A DNA stretch of 7,739 bases. Origin: Pseudomonadota bacterium (lineage in GTDB: Bacteria; Myxococcota_A; Polyangia; Polyangiales; Polyangiaceae). Below are positions 6,413-7,739 of the stretch, piece by piece. The stretch lies in assembly GCA_023428245.1 (NCBI GenBank), contig JAEYYX010000037.1, positions 1 through 7,739 on the forward strand, in the 5' to 3' direction. Made by a program: the position numbers and the translations under genes. Position 1 is the stretch's first letter. Every line of letters starts with the position of its first letter. The notes under the pieces are model-generated. The model saw only the letters and a list, made by a program, of their open reading frames with translations, had not been told where the DNA came from and did not search any database.

Positions 6413-6525
6413 AGGCCGAAGCGGGGAGGCGTGCCGAGCCAACTCCACGAGGCCATCCTCGATCTCTTCCGAGCGCAGCCGAAGCTCGCTCCCGATCTGC
6501 TCACGAAGGGCCTGGGCCTCGAGGT
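6413..6525 (+). repeat. 113-bp exact direct repeat, copy B (leader plus 5' end of copy 3)
   Basis: Second copy of the block at 4282-4394. It places the same GGGGAGG one base before the GTG of the third full-length gene. After this block the two genes remain about 95 percent identical in protein up to residue 208. Confidence 0.85.
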
Positions 6526-7309
6526 GCCCTCGGAGCGCGTGAGTGTCCTGTCCACCGACTTCGGCGAGACGCGCCCCGCTGAGTACCGAGCGGATCACGT
6601 TGTCTTGCTCGAAGACCACGCGAGCAGCCTCGGCATCATCGTCGAGGTCCAGCTCTCCCGCGATGAGCGAAAGCGTTACTCCTGGCCCTACTACGCGGCG
6701 AGCTTAAGAGCGCGCCAGAGCTGTCCTGCGATCGTGCTCGTCGTCTGTCCGCTTCGGCGCGTCGCCGCCTGGGCCCGAGCTCCCATCGAACTCGGCGGCG
6801 AAAACCGATTCCGAGCCATCGTCTTTGGCCCCGACGACATCCCAGCGATGGTGAGCCCCGGGGAGGCCCGCGCCGATCCGGAGCTGGCCGTGCTCTCGGC
6901 GCTCGCCCACGGAAAGTCCAAGGATATCAGCCGCGCCATCGAGGTCGCCCAGAGCGCGCTCGCGGCCGCAGCGGAGCTCGACCGTGAGCGATCCACCTAC
7001 TATTATGACATCATCTGGTCTGGGCTTGGCCCGAAAGTACAGGAGGCTCTGCGCGTGGCAAAAGCAAACTACCAATATCAAAGCGACTTCGCTCGAAAGT
7101 ACGTTGAGGAAGGCCGACAGGAAGGCCGACAGGAAGGCCGACAGGAAGGCGCGCGAGAGGTCCTCGCGAAGCTGTTGCGCCTGAAGTTTCGTGGTCTGCC
7201 GCCCGAGACCGAGGCGCGCCTCGCCGCCGCGACGGAGGCGGAGCTCGACCTCTGGACAGAACGCATCCTCACGGCGACGAGCGTGGACGCGGTTTTCACC
7301 GCCGAATGA
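6431..7309 (+). CDS. Rpn-like PD-(D/E)XK family protein, copy 3
   Basis: 292 residues, the sister of copy 1. Over residues 1-208 only 11 positions differ from copy 1, while over 209-292 there are 21, so the two share nearly the same nuclease part with a distinctly different tail. D55 and E72-V-Q74 are present. The linker is a clean EGRQ repeat (227-238) followed by EGAREVLAKLLRLKF. The C-terminal domain has RGLPPETEARL where the other copies have GAISPET or GALSPET/GALSPEI, then the same TEAELDLWTERIL. The GTG start lies 40 bases after copy 2 and has GGGGAGG only 1 base away. An internal GTG at 7055 with AGGAGG could give an 84-residue C-terminal product. This is the last member of the array; no clear terminator was found in the 205 bases after it. 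DNase or defence function is inferred from family resemblance only. Confidence 0.88.
   Translation: MPSQLHEAILDLFRAQPKLAPDLLTKGLGLEVPSERVSVLSTDFGETRPAEYRADHVVLLEDHASSLGIIVEVQLSRDERKRYSWPYYAASLRARQSCPAIVLVVCPLRRVAAWARAPIELGGENRFRAIVFGPDDIPAMVSPGEARADPELAVLSALAHGKSKDISRAIEVAQSALAAAAELDRERSTYYYDIIWSGLGPKVQEALRVAKANYQYQSDFARKYVEEGRQEGRQEGRQEGAREVLAKLLRLKFRGLPPETEARLAAATEAELDLWTERILTATSVDAVFTAE
7041..7057 (+). promoter_or_regulatory. Internal ribosome-binding site and GTG start in copy 3
   Basis: AGGAGG (7041-7046), 8 bases, GTG (7055-7057), in frame at codon 209. Nearby silent changes relative to copies 1 and 2 (AAG to AAA, GCC to GCT, TCC to TCT, CTC to CTT) leave the AGGAGG and GTG untouched. 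The predicted product is 84 residues ending at 7309. Confidence 0.45.
7109..7150 (+). repeat. 12-bp tandem repeat (3.5 units) encoding EGRQ
   Basis: GAAGGCCGACAG occurs three times perfectly at 7109-7120, 7121-7132 and 7133-7144, followed by half a unit, GAAGGC. It is in frame and encodes EGRQ-EGRQ-EGRQ-EG in the linker of the third full-length protein. The perfect repetition, unlike the degenerate units of copy 1, suggests recent slippage expansion. Confidence 0.9.
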
Positions 7310-7514
7310 AAGCGTGAGCGCGGGGTCGGATGGTCAGATCGTCTGCCCTCACCCAAGAAAAGGGTTCTCTCCGATCACTCTTGACGCAACGGCGCGCGTG
7401 TCCGTCCGAATGCCGCCCCACTGCCCAGTCGGGTTCACCCGGTCGCCCCCGCAGAAGGTCGCCTTTTCCCGCGAACTTAGGTAGACCAGCCCCCACTACC
7501 CGAGCCCGCTCCCC

Positions 7515-7739
7515 ATGAATCGCTTCGTTCCCCCCAAGAGCGCCCCCGCCCCGAATGCGACCCCAAAGGCCCCGAGCGCCGCACTCCCGCGCGCCCCCCG
7601 TCGCAGCCGAGTCGCCTGCGCCGCATTCCGCAGACCGGCCCACGCCGCCGCCAAGTCCAACGAAGAGGCCAACACGCTGTACCAGCAGGCTGAGGCCATC
7701 CTCGGTCAGGACCTCCCGTCCATTCCGCTGTGGTACCAG
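7515..7739 (+). CDS. Partial ORF with a segment like the C-terminus of a peptide-binding ABC transporter protein
   Basis: An ATG opens a frame of 75 codons that is still open at the window edge. Residues 1-45 are rich in Pro, Ala and Arg, with no hydrophobic core and no lipobox, unlike the signal peptide of a secreted protein. From about residue 47 the text changes to KSNEEANTLYQQAEAILGQD and then LPSIPLWYQ. That strongly resembles the region near the C-terminus of oligopeptide/dipeptide substrate-binding proteins (SBP_bac_5 type), where a YQQAEEIL-type helix is followed by a IPLWY-type strand. In a true protein several hundred residues would come before it. No Shine-Dalgarno precedes the ATG. 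It may be a decayed or fused gene, a chimeric assembly join near 7610-7655, or a frame whose first part is not real. Resemblance is from memory of the family. Confidence 0.35.
   Translation, partial: MNRFVPPKSAPAPNATPKAPSAALPRAPRRSRVACAAFRRPAHAAAKSNEEANTLYQQAEAILGQDLPSIPLWYQ

Noticed and set aside
7109..7150. CRISPR-like or regulatory repeat
   Set aside because: The units are 12 bp, directly tandem with no spacers, in frame and protein coding.
4300..7309. Array as insertion sequences or transposons
   Set aside because: Rpn-type proteins are often labelled putative transposase, but no terminal inverted repeats or target-site duplications flank any copy, and the Asp...Glu-x-Gln core fits a PD-(D/E)XK nuclease rather than a DDE transposase.
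7381..7410. TTGACG at 7381 as a -35 promoter element for the last ORF
   Set aside because: No acceptable -10 hexamer lies 16-18 bases downstream, and the distance to the ATG at 7515 is over 100 bases.
7430..7441. CGGGTTCACCCG as terminator of the array
   Set aside because: Only a four-base stem with a tetraloop and no T-run; too weak to support a call.

Overview
The window is GC-rich bacterial DNA with strong G/C bias at third codon positions, few Shine-Dalgarno sites at the housekeeping starts, a Pro/Ala-rich single-pass membrane protein and a tandem family of Rpn-like proteins. Together these suggest a myxobacterium (Myxococcota, possibly Polyangiales). That is a judgement from gene content and style, with no marker gene to prove it.

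Layout. Bases 1-89 are a C-rich tract and a GC-rich hairpin downstream of a leftward pyruvate kinase gene (pyk, 90-1529). A 118-bp divergent spacer separates pyk from the rightward peptide chain release factor 3 gene (prfC, 1648-3240). After a 111-bp gap with a perfect 10-bp inverted repeat comes an unrecognised single-pass membrane protein with long disordered arms (3352-4251).

From 4300 to 7309 lies the accessory part: three full-length paralogs (4300-5178, 5536-6390, 6431-7309) and one short C-terminal-only paralog (5225-5491), all on + with gaps of about 40-50 bp. Each full-length protein has an N-terminal PD-(D/E)XK-like region with an Asp...Glu-x-Gln signature, as in Rpn / putative-transposase nucleases. 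A helical linker follows with Glu-Gly-Arg four-residue repeats, then a C-terminal domain resembling DUF4351. The cluster looks like an operon grown by duplication and reshuffled by gene conversion.

Main finding: in all three full-length genes, codon 209 is an in-frame GTG preceded by AGGAGG at 8-nt spacing. This is better ribosome-binding context than the annotated starts have. The predicted internal products (76-84 aa) match the free-standing 88-aa gene at 5225, which starts at the equivalent GTG behind AAAGGAGG with the same spacing. This parallels the E. coli Rpn toxins, whose genes encode an intragenic C-terminal antitoxin. The cluster may be a multi-copy Rpn-type defence or toxin system with nested antitoxins plus one orphan antitoxin. 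Function here is inferred, not shown.

The last 225 bases hold an ORF running off the edge. Its end resembles the C-terminal part of peptide-binding ABC transporter proteins, but its first half does not look like such a protein, so it may be a chimera, a decayed gene or an assembly join.
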